Shown here piece by piece: positions 12,314 to 24,039 of a DNA stretch of 64,000 nucleotides. The DNA is taken from contig NC_037094.1 of assembly GCF_002994745.2 (NCBI RefSeq), positions 12,709,001-12,773,000 on the forward strand, written 5' to 3'. This stretch comes from Rosa chinensis (Eukaryota; Streptophyta; Magnoliopsida; Rosales; Rosaceae). The notes beneath the pieces were generated by a model. That model did not search any database, had not been told where the DNA came from, and worked only from the letters and a program-made list of their open reading frames with translations. The stretch's first letter is position 1; every line of letters begins with the position of its first letter. Position numbers and translations under genes: made by a program.

Positions 12314-13228
12314 CTGTAATGCAAAAACACCAATTTAATCTCAAACCTTAAAATTCATAAAAAAAAGTGGGAGCATCTCAGAGCTTTGGGAGATAACAAG
12401 TACGGGCCCGCAACGGAAATATTCTCTCTACGACGGTACTTGGTCTCCCGAGACGAAGGCTCATTGACGAAAGAGATGTGAATGGCAAGAGCTTCGCGGT
12501 GGAGAAGAGCTCAGTACAACTGCAGCTACTAGCTCGGTTGGTGCCGGTTAATTAATTGAGTCCCCAAGGAGCGAGTCTGGTGGATCTGACTTGGTGGAGA
12601 GCAAACATTAAGAGAGCTCAAGCGTCATCCAAGAGAGACCCGGTGTTGGGAGGTGAGCTCGAGGGAAATCTTGGTGCAGACGACGACGTCGAAGGAGTCG
12701 CTAGGAAGGAGAGGTGTTAACTTAATGAGCAAACCAAGATCGTTTCACAAAATGTATAAACACAACCAAATGATCAATACAATATGAACTAGAATACAAC
12801 AAGAGGAGATGCATCACCTGCTTCATGCACAACAGCCATTCCTTCAAAAACAGTAGCAGCAACACAGTTATTCAACACAAATAATCCAAGCTCCAAAACT
12901 TCAAGCAGCCACACGCAAGAAATTTTCTACTCAACTATGTGTTTAACTCCTCTCTATGGGGCAGGACTGAATGTTTTTTCACATAGTGAATAGGGACTTC
13001 AAGCACCAATATATACAAACTAGATAGGTCTTCCCATAAAAGAATCCTTAATTCTAGCCAATGAGTTATTTCTGAAAGATGCTATAATTATCATATCAAC
13101 TAATTAGATATTTATCTTTATCAAATGGATTCCTAACCATACGAGTGACATACCAAAGCCCATTATCTAGATAGATAATTCATATATTTCCCATTTATTG
13201 TAATAAGTTTAATAAGTTTTGTTATTTA
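12314..13228. other. Region with possible decayed coding sequence, then AT-rich DNA
   Basis: Positions 12380-12720 are clearly richer in GC than their surroundings and read as interrupted codons on the minus strand. The rest, up to the copia element, shows nothing I can name. Confidence 0.3.
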
Positions 13229-13438
13229 TGTTAAAGGAAAAACATATTATGTGCCTTCGTCAGACTGACGGAGAGGGAATCAAGGAATCAGCGATTACCA
13301 TCAATCAGCACAATTATAGATCAATCAGCAATCAATGTATTTAATGTAATTAATACTTCCGTTGTAATTCTATCCCTATATAAAGGGACTATGAAATGAA
13401 ATAAGTAGACCAATTCCAATTGTCATTTTACTTTAACA
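13229..13438 (+). repeat. 5' LTR of copia element 1
   Basis: 210 bp, with TG..CA ends. It contains a TATA-like box (CTATATAAAG near 13376-13386), the likely Pol II promoter of the element. It is 4 bp shorter than the 3' LTR because of an indel near 13263. Confidence 0.95.
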
Positions 13439-13460
13439 CGTTATCAGCACGCTCAGAGCA
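13439..13460 (+). promoter_or_regulatory. Putative primer-binding site, half-tRNA type
   Basis: Directly after the LTR the sequence is CGTTATCAGCACGCTCAGAGC. It lacks the TGG that pairs with a tRNA CCA end, so priming by an intact tRNA 3' terminus is unlikely. Its complement GTGCTGATAACG resembles the anticodon region of plant tRNA-Ile(AAU). The same sequence sits at the same place in element 2. See the findings. Confidence 0.45.
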
Positions 13461-15078
13461 AATAGCCAAGAAGAAAAAAAAAACCTAATTTTCAAATTTG
13501 TTTCTTTCTCCTATCGAAAATAAAAACCCTAGAAGAAGAAAAACTTTTTCTTCTTTTCAACAGCCCAAATAAAAAAAAAAAAAAAATTTCTAGATCGGCC
13601 CCCCTGCCTGCGCAGCCCAGCCCAGCCCTGCAGTTGCTGCCACTAGAACCTCATTTGTTCCTCCTCACTTGCAGCCTCGACCCACCTGCAGAACCAGACC
13701 CGATCTCTATCTCGACCTCAACGATTGAATCTGCTCCAAATTGAATTCCGGCAACCTTCAGCTACCTGCCCAGATCACCGGCATTCATCTTCAGACGACC
13801 AGCAAGTTTTTTCGGCGATCCGATCTGCATCTGCTTCTCACACTCCGACCCGACCTGCATCAGCAGCCCCGTGCCCTCGCACTGCACAGCCGGCCAGACC
13901 CCCCTCACCTCACTGGCCTCAGACCAGCGCCTCCACCTTGCACGTCTCAGGATCTACACCGGAGCCTTCGACCCGACCTGCGCCCCGGCGCCTCCCCCCA
14001 GATCCCAGCGTACCCTGCTGCAACGCCCCGAAACTCGCAGCAGTCCTGCCACCACCTGCAATCCAGACGGAGGAGGAAGAAGAGAGGAAAAGAAAAGAAA
14101 AAGAGAAAAGAGAAAAGAGAAAGAAAAAAAAAGTGAGCCGGCCCTAAGAAAAGGTCCGGCCCAGAGAAAAAGAATCCCGGCCCAGAAGAAGAAAAAAAAA
14201 AAAAAGCAAAAAGAATAAGAAAGAGGCCTTGCGGCCCAGAGAAAAACAAAAGGCCCAGAAAAGAAAAAAAACAAAAACAGAAAGAAAAAGACACTCGGCC
14301 CAAAGTAAAGTGGACAGCCCAAAGAGCAGACCCAGCCCAGATCGGAAAAAAAAAAAAAAAAAAATCTCCGGCCACTACTGAAAAAAAATAACATCGCTAC
14401 GCACTCCTGCATCAACACACCCGTGCGCTAGGATTGTTTTATTTTCTCGAAATCAAGTATGTTTTCTTTATTTTATTTTATGATTTTAACAAAACATGTG
14501 AATTTTATTATATTTTGTTATTAAGCATGTTTAGTCGATAATTTTGATCATTTGAAGCATGCCTTGTTATTTATGTTTTATATAATTACCTTTAAGCATG
14601 ATTATATATTTCATTGTTTATGGTTTATTCATGAAAATTTGAGCATGTTTTATTTTATTTACGCTTATATAAATTATGCCTACGTATGCTTCGTATTATG
14701 CTATTATTTACATTTTATTTTATGCATGATATATTATTGCTATTATTATGTGTAACATATATTTTGGTATACATTTGTGAAATTTGAGCATGCCATGTAA
14801 TTTATTTTAATATATGCTAAGTTTTTATTATTTATTACGTGCTATGATTATTACTTGTTTAGAATGCTATACAAAAAGAATTGCGTTTTGCCATGATAAT
14901 GAAAGTTCATGCGCATTATAAATACACACTTACTGTGATAAAGTATTGTCACATAGCATCGAAAAAATGTGACAATTATGAATCTTGGTCTTGAAATCTA
15001 ATTCATATTTTTGGAAAATAATTCACGTGGATGTCTTTATGACTGCGTAATTTATATCTTCCCTCTTGTTTTATGTAG
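13439..15078 (+). other. Long 5' leader of element 1 with predicted intron 14457-15078
   Basis: 13439-14456 is GC- and purine-rich with repeated GGCCCA motifs and no convincing protein. 14457-15078 is strongly AT-rich and starts GTATGTTT and ends TTTTATGTAG directly before the gag ATG. Both splice-like borders are kept in element 2 (47315 and 46671), which supports a leader intron. The AT-rich part repeats the motif GCATG/CATGC many times. Confidence 0.5.
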
Positions 15079-16113
15079 ATGGCTGATCCAACTCGACCTG
15101 AGTTTGACATTTTGGACTCAGAAGGACTTGAGTACCATCGTTGGGTTTCCGATATGGAAACTGCCTTTGTGGCAAAAGACAACACTGCCACCATTACTGA
15201 CCCCAAAGATGATGAACTATCTAATAAGGTGAAAGCAGATGCCTTAATGTTTATGAGGCGACATATTGATCCTAGCCTACGTTGGGAGTACCTTCAGTTG
15301 AAGACACCCAAAGAATTGTGGGATGCTCTTAAAGGACGTTTTGGGAACATGCATGACACTTTACTCCCAGAACTAGCTATTCAGTATAATGGAATCCGCT
15401 TGCTTGACTATAAAAAGGTCAATGACTTCAACAAGGACATGTTGCGCTTAAAAGCACATCTCAATTTTTGTGGAAGGGAAATCACAGAAGATGATATGAT
15501 CTACAAGACTCTTACCACCTTTCCTAATTTAACTTTTATACTAGCGAACCAGTATCAGTTGGAGTATGACAACAAAAGAATCACAACCTTCAATAAGTTG
15601 ATAAGCCTACTGTAAGTGGCTGAGAGACATAATGAGATTCTCTTGAACAACAATGCCAGGCCCACTGGGACAAAGAAAATTCCCGAGGCTCATTATGGAA
15701 AAATGAAAGGTGGAAAGGCCTCCAATGCAAAGGGGTTTATACGTGTTGATCCCTACCCACGTGGCAACCATGCACCACGTGGAAAGGGACATGGGGATCA
15801 TGGAAACAAGATGCCAAAGGAAAGAGTTGACAATGAACCATGCTATAGGTGTGGATTCATTGGGCATTGGTACAAGAACTGCCAAGCAAACAACAGAGTA
15901 GCAGCCAATTACAAGAAGTATAGAGAGTTTAAAGAACAAGAGGCTCACTATATGGAAGAAGGAGGTCATGACCTAAACGTCAACCTTACAATTGCAGACT
16001 TCAATGGCAAAGAGGAACTTGCTAAGTCAATGGATGCTCTCAATCTTGACTTATCTGCTTTATTCATTTTATTTTCCAAAAATAGTTGTGAAGGCATAAT
16101 GCCTCATTTTTAA
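15079..16113 (+). pseudogene. gag of copia element 1 (one nonsense codon)
   Basis: The frame opens MADPTRPEFDILD and covers a UBN2/retrotran_gag-type capsid region, followed by a CCHC zinc knuckle (CYRCGFIGHWYKNC, spacing CX2CX4HX4C, near 15840-15880). This protein packages element RNA. A TAA at 15613-15615 breaks the frame between capsid and nucleocapsid. Element 2 has a sense CAA codon at that site, so this is a C-to-T change specific to element 1. The frame ends at 16113 without running into a protease. Confidence 0.85.
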
Positions 16114-16470
16114 TTAGACTATTGCTTGCTTGGTCTTAAAGTTTATTACAATAATGGTTTGATGAATTAGAACAAGACCTTGATTTGATTATCATTGGCT
16201 TATTAATAAATTTTAAATTTTATTCTGAAGTACTGAATTTATTCAAATTTATTTCCTATACACATATTTACATGGTTAGAAATAACATTATATAGATGTA
16301 AAGCAATACATCTAGAAAAAGAAAAATTATTAGAATGCAAAAATTATCATTATACTAAAATAGAAATACTCTAAAGAATATGAGACATGCTCTATATGCA
16401 CCAAGAGCTAATCGAACCTTGTTAAGTATCAAAGATATTCGTGTCAACGGTTATCATGTAAAAACACACT
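16114..16470 (+). other. AT-rich segment of element 1 lacking the protease
   Basis: Element 2 has about 230 bp here with a DSGTT aspartic-protease motif (minus strand, near 45290). In element 1 that stretch is missing: sequence matching 45362-45382 joins sequence matching 45115-45136 near 16385. Confidence 0.6.
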
Positions 16471-17996
16471 GTGAGAATGGAACTGAATACTTTTATATTA
16501 CCTCTAATGAATGTGGAAGGAAACTCATTTTATAAACTTATGAGTCAATCTAGTGGACTGTACCTCACTACGATTCGGATCATTGAATCAGATGCTGTCA
16601 CCAACAATGAAATGTGGGACATTGACTCATACAGGCTTTGGCATGACCGCCTAGGGCACCCTAGTCGTGACATGATGATTCGTATTTTAAAGAACTCACA
16701 CGGACATCCCTTCTTTCCAGTGAAAAATAAAATGGGAGGAAAATCCGCCACACTGCAAGGTGTCGGTCCTAGTATTGCTCAAATGCAGTCATTGCTTTCT
16801 GAAGTACCAGAAGCACTACCACTCTCCCATTATGTCTCATTGACTATTTCAAAGGCACATCACTCGTTTTGCAAAGCCTGCTCTTTAGCAAAAACAGGAT
16901 CGAGACCTTCCTATGCTAAAGGTATAAAATAAAACATTCCATTCTTACAAAGGATACAAGGAGATATCTGTGGACCTATCCATCCAGAATGCGGACCATT
17001 TCAAGTACTTCATGGTTCTGGTGGATGCTTCGACAATCTGGTCACATGTCGCTTTATAGTCCACAAGAATTGCTGTAAAACTCCTAGCACAGATTATACG
17101 TTTAAGGGCTCACCACCCTGATCACCCTATCAAGTTTATAAGACTTGATAACGCTGGAGAGTTTACATCAAAAGCATTTGATGATTATTGCATGTCTATT
17201 GGATCGATGTGGAGCATCCTGTACCCTATGTGCACACACAAAATGGTCTCGCAGAAGCCACCATCGAAAGGCTACAGATGGTGGCTTGGGCATTGGTTAT
17301 GCGCACCAACCTGCCTATATCTGCCTGGGGTTATGCAATATTGCACGCAGCTTTACTTATTGGTTTCAGACCCACAGCTAGCCAACCATTTTCTACGTAC
17401 CAGTTGGTAACTGGATATGAGCCTGACATTTCACCCTTACGCATATTTGGTTGAGCAGTATATGTGCCTATTGCGCCTCCACAGCGCACCAAAATGGGTC
17501 CTCAGAGACGATTAAGTATTTATGTTGGATAGAATCCCCAACAATTATCCGCTATTTGGAAACCTTGATAGGCGATCTCTTTACCGCTAAATTTGCGAAC
17601 TGTCACTTTGATGAGACAGTATTCCTGTCGTTAGGGGGAGATAGGAAAAAAGATTTTCCAAGGGAACGACAGGAATTGTCGTGGTTTGTCCCCACTCTGT
17701 CTCATTTTGATCCCCGCACTACACAAAGTGAAAGTGAAGTGAAAAGAATAATCGATCTTCAGAACGTAGCAGATTCGATGCCTGATGCGTTTACTGATAT
17801 CGTAAAAGTGACGAGATCACATATACCAGCTGCAAATGTGCCTGTAAGGTTAGAAGTCCCTAACAAGGGGCACGGTACCGCAGATAGAGGCACTGCAACC
17901 GCAATTAGTGGAGGTGTGGCTGAGGCCGTGGCTCCCCAAGGAAGAGGGGGAGGCCACTTGGTTCGATTGACACTCACCCAAGGAAGAAGAGGGTGA
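16471..17996 (+). pseudogene. GAG-pre-integrase and integrase core of element 1, broken
   Basis: The pre-integrase zinc-binding region is seen at 16620-16910 (LWHDRLGHPSRD ... CKACSLAK). The rve catalytic core follows at 16930-17454 in several frames, with LDNAGEFTSKAF and HVHTQNGLAEA-type blocks. It is interrupted by TAA after 16929, by at least two frameshifts, and by TGA at 17452-17454. The last stop is present at the matching site of element 2 (44066-44068). A degenerate connection region reaches 17996. Confidence 0.8.
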
Positions 17997-18177
17997 GTAA
18001 GGCACAAACCAATCATCAATGTATAGAATCCCTCTCATGAGATTATCTCTGATTATAGTTATGTCCATGAATCAATACTGGAGGACGCTCCAATGTTAAA
18101 AATGATTCCAGAGAACAAAGAAATCTCAAATGATTATGAGAGTGCGTATGAGTTGATAGAAAGATTTTCCATACACA

Positions 18178-18944
18178 TTGATGATATATACTGTTGCTCA
18201 AGGAATTATAGAGCACGATGATATGAAACCACGCTCTGTTGAAAAATGTCAACAAAGAGCAGATTGGCCTAAATGGAATGAAACAATCCAGGCAAAATTA
18301 GATTCTCCGACAAAGAGACAGGTATTTGGTCTGGTAGTGCTAACCCCACTAAGTGTAAAACCTGTAGGACATAAATGAGTCTTTGTCAGAAAGCGTAATG
18401 AGAAGAATGAAGTCCTGAGGTATAAGGCTCGCCTTGTGGATCATGGTTTCTCACAACGCCCTGGAATTGACTACGATGAGACATACACTCCCGTAATGGA
18501 TGTTATAACGTTCCGCTACTTAGTTAGCTTAATAATTTCCGAAAGACTGGAAATGCAGCTCATGGATGTGGTTACTGCATATCTCTATGGGGATCTAGAT
18601 TCAGAGATATATATATATGAAAAGTGCCTGATGGCCTTACATTACCCAAGTCAAGTGACTCTAAACCACATAGTGCGTTTGCAATTAAGTTGAAACGCTC
18701 ACTTTACGGATTGAAACAATTCGGGCGGATGTGGTATACCCGTCTAAGTGACTACTTGATTGAGAAAGGATATAAGAACGATGAATTATGCCCCTGCGTA
18801 TTCATAAAGAAAACAAGTTCCGGATTTGCAATCGTAGCAGTATATGTCGATGATATGAACATAACAGGTACTCTTGATGAAATAAGAGAAACCGCGAGCT
18901 ATTTGAAATCCGAATTTGAGATGAAGGATCTTGGGAAAACTTGA
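18178..18944 (+). pseudogene. Reverse transcriptase of element 1, broken
   Basis: This is the RVT_2 (copia type) domain. VFVRKRNEKNEVLRYKARLV, the region around 18436-18610 and the catalytic YVDDM motif (near 18844) are all recognisable. A TGA at 18376-18378 precedes the domain and is shared with element 2 (43141-43143). A frameshift near 18615-18625 and a TGA at about 18942 break it further. The catalytic aspartates are still encoded here, unlike in element 2. Confidence 0.85.
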
Positions 18945-19030
18945 TTCTGTCTAGGCCTTGAACTAGAACACCGAGTTTGTGGAATACTAATCCACCAGTC
19001 TGCATATATCCAAAATTCAGGTGATATAAC

Positions 19031-19929
19031 ATGGACAAAGCACATCCTGCTAGCACTCCCATGATCGGTCGAAGTTTGGATGCAAGGAAAGATCCATTTC
19101 GTCCAAAGGAAGATGACGAAAAGGTGTTGGGAGCTAAAATTCCCTATCTAAGTGCAATAGGCGCATTATTGTACTTAGCCCAATTTACTCGACCAGACAT
19201 TGCATTCTCAGTGAACTTGTTAGCTAGATTTAGCTCAGCGCCAACGCAGCGTCATTGGAATGGTATCAAGAACATTTTCGATACCTAAAAGGAACCATTG
19301 ACTTGAGACTGTTCTTTCCCTACAGAGAGACAAGAGGGACCGCATATGGAACTGCAATCCCTAAAGGAAATGTTGATAGCGAAAGCGCCACTCACTACAC
19401 TAAAACACCAAATGACGTTTTGGTCTGTTTTGTTGATACTGGGTACGTCTCTGACCCACATAAAGATCATTTTCAAACTGGTTATGTATTTACCAATGGG
19501 AACACGACGATATCTTGGAGATCAACCAAGCAAACCCTTGTGGCTACTTCCTCGAACCACTCAGAGATCATTACTGTACATGAGGCGGTTCGTGAGTGTG
19601 TATGGTTAAGAAATATCATTGCACATATTCGAGGGATTAGTGGTTTGAGTTCTACCACTGAAGAGCCTACTTGCATTTATGAACACAATGCAGCTTATAT
19701 CGAACAGATTAAGCTAGGTTGTATTAAGGGTGATAACACAAAACACATATCACCAAAGTTGTTCTACAATCAGCAACAACAGGCTCTCCTCAAGATTCAA
19801 ATGAATCAAGCAATGTCTGAGGAGAATGTGGCAGATTTGTTCACCAAATCACTGCCTAAGGACACATTTGAGAAATATGTGAAAAGCATAGGAATGCGAA
19901 GACTTTCCAAGCTCCCTAGATTAATGTAA
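19031..19929 (+). pseudogene. RT connection and RNase H of element 1, frameshifted
   Basis: 19031-19288 (MDKAHPASTPM ... ARFSSAPTQRHW) and 19255-19929 are two overlapping frames of the copia RT thumb/RNase H region. The second carries the block STKQTLVATSSNHSE and ends DLFTKSLPKDTFEKYV. The frame break near 19265-19288 is shared with element 2 (42246). Confidence 0.85.
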
Positions 19930-20126
19930 GTATCAGGGGGAGGTGTAGACGTCAGAGGGAGTCTAACACACGCATGTCATACTCAAATGTAAAAGGCGCG
20001 TTGTGCTATTTTCCTTCGACCAAGGTGTATTTTTTGTCCCACAGGGTTTTTATTGTTACTTGGCAAGGTTTTTTGTGAGGCAACAACTCATGCACCATTT
20101 CATCTTTGACTTGGCACAAGGGGGAG

Positions 20127-20340
20127 TGTTAAAGGAAAAACATATTATGTGCCTTCGTCAAAGAGACTGACGGAGAGGGAATCAAGGAATCAGCGATTAC
20201 CATCAATCAGCACAATTATAGATCAATCAGCAATCAATGTATTTAATGTAATTAATACTTCCGTTGTAATTCTATCTCTATATAAAGAGACTATGAAATG
20301 AAATGAGTAGACCAATTCCAATTGTCATTTTACTTTAACA
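20127..20340 (+). repeat. 3' LTR of copia element 1
   Basis: 214 bp, TG..CA, followed by the target duplication ATTTA. It is preceded by the purine tract AAGGGGGAG. Confidence 0.95.
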
Positions 20341-20345
20341 ATTTA

Positions 20346-21640
20346 CTTAATGTAGATAATATTAGGTCCAAATAATATTTTACAAGAGGTTGTTGGCTGC
20401 AGGGTTTGCGTTGTTGTCGGGGTGAGGGGTGATGTCTCATGTGGAAGTTGAAGTCAATGGGGAATTTGAGAGACAGAGAGAGAGTTATTTAAAGAAAGTT
20501 AAAAGAGATAGAAGGAGAGGGGGACTAAGCCAAAACATCTCTAGTGAAAAATGTCAAACAAGCAAGAAACAAACTAGCGAATGCGATACTATGGAAGACT
20601 TAAACAACCACTATTACATGATGATAGTATGAATGGAGGAGTCAAATCCCACTAAACCAAGGCTGTGAAATGGATGATAGTATTAGATACTCATATGATT
20701 AGCATGGCATGCCACATTCTTCTGACACTAGATCAAACAAACTTATTTATCAACAACTCTGCATTTTGTGATTCATAAGTTTTTTTTTGCATATTCATCT
20801 AACTTTGTCTATGCATGACAAAAATTAATATGAGAATATTGATTTTAATTGGATCCGACTCCTCTAAAGTGAGCAAGTCATGAAGTTCGTGAATTTTATA
20901 AAATCTCCGACCTCCACTTAATCTAATGGCTCAAAAATTTCCACGTCAATTAACAAGATTTTAGAAATTTCTTTTCCATAATAACTTTAATTCTATGCAT
21001 ATTCTTTTATCTCTTTTTTTTCTTTATTCAGTCTTCACCTTCGTAATTCTCTGCTTCTAAGAACCCAGGCTTCCATGGATATCTTAGAAAAGCAAAGTTG
21101 CAGAGATTCATGTGGTACGTCCTTTAGTCCTTCATCCTTCACATAGATAAGATTATTGCAGTTCATGAACAATTGGGATTTACTCGAACGAATTCATAAA
21201 CCAAAAACTAGAAATTAGCCAATTGGAAACCCATCATCTCCAGTAATCAATATAGGATATAAATTACAAAGCCCAGAAATGAATGGTAGAGGAAACTGCA
21301 AATCTCTTTGGAATTATTAATTTGATAGTGAAGAAACAAAATAAAGCTTTTGCTATTCAAAGCTAAAAAAAATCTTAAGAAAATTAGCATCAAGTTTAAA
21401 CTTATAAATTCAAATATGAAAATTCGCTTGATCCTAGTTTCATGAAGATAGGCAATTTTTTTTTCTTTTCTTTTTTTCTGTTGATAGAGAAAAACATGAC
21501 TTCTATATAAATACATAAATATATCAAATAGTTGGTATTTTTTAATATGAATATGTTTGAGCCACTAGTTTAAATGGAGGTCAGAGATTTTATGTCTCCT
21601 TTGCACCCTTTGATCTGGGCAGGGAGTATAAAGCTGCTTG
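20346..21640. other. AT-rich intergenic DNA
   Basis: No gene or structured repeat was recognised apart from homopolymer tracts. Confidence 0.4.
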
Positions 21641-21644
21641 CTTG

Positions 21645-22040
21645 GTCTGCGCAGATTCTTCTCAACTTGAACACTACAGTCGGTCAAATTAACTAACTCA
21701 AGTATACGTTTAAGTTTCAACCTATATATATATATATTTTTTTTTTTTTACATATGCTACTAAAAAACACATATTTTCTACATTTCACATGTGCCATTTT
21801 GAGTTGTGGAATCAGATCGACCTTCCCAATTTAAACTCGATCAGTGATTATGTACCTGAGCAAAACAAGTAGATCCATCGAAGAACATGCACATGGAAGA
21901 CCACAGAGCAAGGAAGCCAATCCTCAACATCAGGATCATCAACGGAAGGAAGCACCGTCCGTACGTTAATGGAAAACAAAATTTGGAAAAAGTAAATACG
22001 AACAAACCATGATCGGCATCAATGCATCATGCACAATTAG
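21645..22040 (-). pseudogene. Partial duplicate of the 3' end of the PH-domain gene
   Basis: 21665-21835 aligns by eye with the last exon and 3' UTR of the PH gene (23945-24085): CACAGTCGGTCA, TGCTACTAAAA, GTGGAATCAGA. The next stretch, 21850-21965, aligns with exon 6 and its donor (24705-24815): ACAAGTAGA..GAAGAACATGCA and GGAAGCCAATCCTCAACATCAGGATCATCAA. Exon 7 and its introns are missing between them. The flank to about 22035 matches intron 5. The copy is in the same orientation and about 2.3 kb away from its source. It has many substitutions and no usable frame. Confidence 0.7.
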
Positions 22041-24039
22041 AGACGATTTTTTGTCATAGAAGGTTTTTGTTTGTGTTATGATAATTGACATAGCTAGCTA
22101 TTGAGCTATGATATAGCTCATGAATCAGAAAATGTTAGAATTTTGGAGAGGCAGGCGATTTTTAACAGAAAAAAATAGAAGATGGAAAGTTTAATAACTT
22201 GGACATCTGCTATACATCAAAAACTTATCCTATTAGCGAAGCAGGCAATAATAGATTATGAATGAGGAAAGTGAGCATTAGCCCGAAATGATGATATTCT
22301 AAGACATGAAACTATAGCCTAGACCACAAGCATCCTATAAGAGTGAAATTCTGACGATATACTCTGCAGTGCACGGCTCCCCTCCCGCCGAACAAATGGC
22401 CAGGGTTATTTTCTAATTTTATTTAAAATTTTAAATAAAAACTCAGTGGTTCTATCATGATTAACAAATTATCGGCAAATCGGCAAAAGTGGTAATCAAC
22501 TGTTGCTTTCTAATTTAATTTAAATTTAAACTCCACACGCTTCTTCTGATGAAATAGTCGTCCGCAAATGTAGTTTTCCAGTTTAATTAAAAAAATATAT
22601 ATTCAATAAGACTCACTCGACTAATAAGTCATCGGCAAATGTGGCTTTCCTATTTAACTGGAACAAAAACTCAATAGGTCTCTAATCATACACAAGTTGT
22701 CAATACATTGTGATTTTTCAGTTTAATTTAAATAAAAAATCGGACAAACTATTATAATTACAAACTGGAGTGTGTATCTAAGTCTTTAAAGATAGGTCTG
22801 CGCTAGCTGTTAAGTAAAATTCTTCATAATTCTCCAAAATGTAACAACCATTTACCCTGTATGTAACAATCATTTACCTTGCATGTAAATTTACGACCCT
22901 GAGCGGCCGAGTTTTCAGAACACTATTATAAACATATTGTCTTTAGTTCTCTTTAAATTTATTTAGCTTTCACCAATATCTTAATATATTTCATAAATAA
23001 CTATAAAATTTAACATCTAACTACCACCTTCCCCCCTAATTGTGTAAGTTGTGTACATTGTACAATTTGAGTGAGTTACTTATATTATTATATATTAAAA
23101 TCTCATATAACTAGCATGACATCTCATGTTCTTTCGGCAATATGACTCATTAGAATTATGCCTACTCATCAAATTATTGTATTAAAATTTTGTGATTCAT
23201 TAGAATTTTACCTACGTACTCATCTAAATTTGAATCAAGCATGATAGAAATCACATAAAAATATAGACTTATAGTCACTTATTGACTAAGCAACTTCATC
23301 AAATTGCCGCCCTTGGGACAGATTTGATTTCGATGGAGTATACAGCGCCTGAGCAATCTTAAGAATATTTGATATCGCGGAAAATAAAAGTTGGTTGTTT
23401 CATCAGCATTGTTATCTTTTCTTGCAGTCAAGCTCCTGGTAGAGGCGTAGAAGCAATCATTAAACCTTGGGGGTTCTATCTTGAATACCATTCCAAGCTT
23501 AGCGTGCCATCTTGCACAAAGCATTTATCTATTCACTATTTTGGGGGTGGAAATAATTTGTGTTTCCACCATTTGTGAAATACCCATTCTCAGAACTACA
23601 AAATAACTATATAATAATAATAATAATAAAGAAAAAAGAAGAAGAGAGGAATTGTTACACCCCCGTAGCTTGCAGTCAGAAACACTCGAGGACAATTGAC
23701 GCATCTCATTGCAGTAAGAGAAGGTTGCAGAAACAGGGAGAAGATGTGCTTAAAGACATTTGACTATTTACATGGTAAGCCTCGAGGGCAAACAAATCCT
23801 ATATAAGTCGATGAGCTTAATTATGCATCGGTCAACTTCTAAGTAAGCATCATAGATTTGTAATGCTACTTCAATTAGGTGCTATTCTTTGTACAGAGAA
23901 GATGAATGAATTTAATGAAAGCAGGGTCAGACTTTGTAAACCCCGAACATCACAGTCGGTCAGATACTAAATGAACTATATGTTTAAGTTTGTATCTTAA
24001 TCTACGACTTACTGCTACTAAAAGTGTACAGCTTCACAT
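22041..24039. other. Intergenic DNA downstream of the PH gene
   Basis: 22390-22745 holds loosely repeated units of roughly 110 bp around ATCGGCAAATGTGGCTTTCC. 23330-23520 is less AT-rich and open on both strands but not recognisable. The PH gene 3' UTR occupies the last few hundred bases. Confidence 0.4.

Larger units (their letters stand above)
13229..20340 (+). mobile_element. Ty1/copia LTR retrotransposon, element 1 (7.1 kb, coding-defective)
   Basis: The LTRs at 13229-13438 and 20127-20340 start TGTTAAAGG and end TTTAACA. The direct target duplication ATTTA lies at 13224-13228 and 20341-20345. Gene order is gag, integrase, reverse transcriptase, RNase H, which is the copia order. The two LTRs differ by about three substitutions and one 4-bp indel, so the insertion is young on a plant scale. 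All coding blocks are cut by stops or frameshifts, and the protease segment has been deleted. A polypurine tract (AAGGGGGAG) sits directly before the 3' LTR. Element 2 at 41199-48479 is a close relative in opposite orientation. Confidence 0.95.

Noticed and set aside
13725..14418. Several overlapping open frames of 115-154 codons on both strands
   Set aside because: They lie in the GC/purine-rich leader of copia element 1, are low in complexity (Pro/Ser or Lys/Glu/Phe runs), and the matching leader of element 2 does not keep the same proteins.
23279..23578. Possible NBS-LRR-like C-terminal fragment
   Set aside because: A few residues around GVEAIIKPWGFYLEY seemed suggestive, but the match is too weak and no neighbouring domain supports it.
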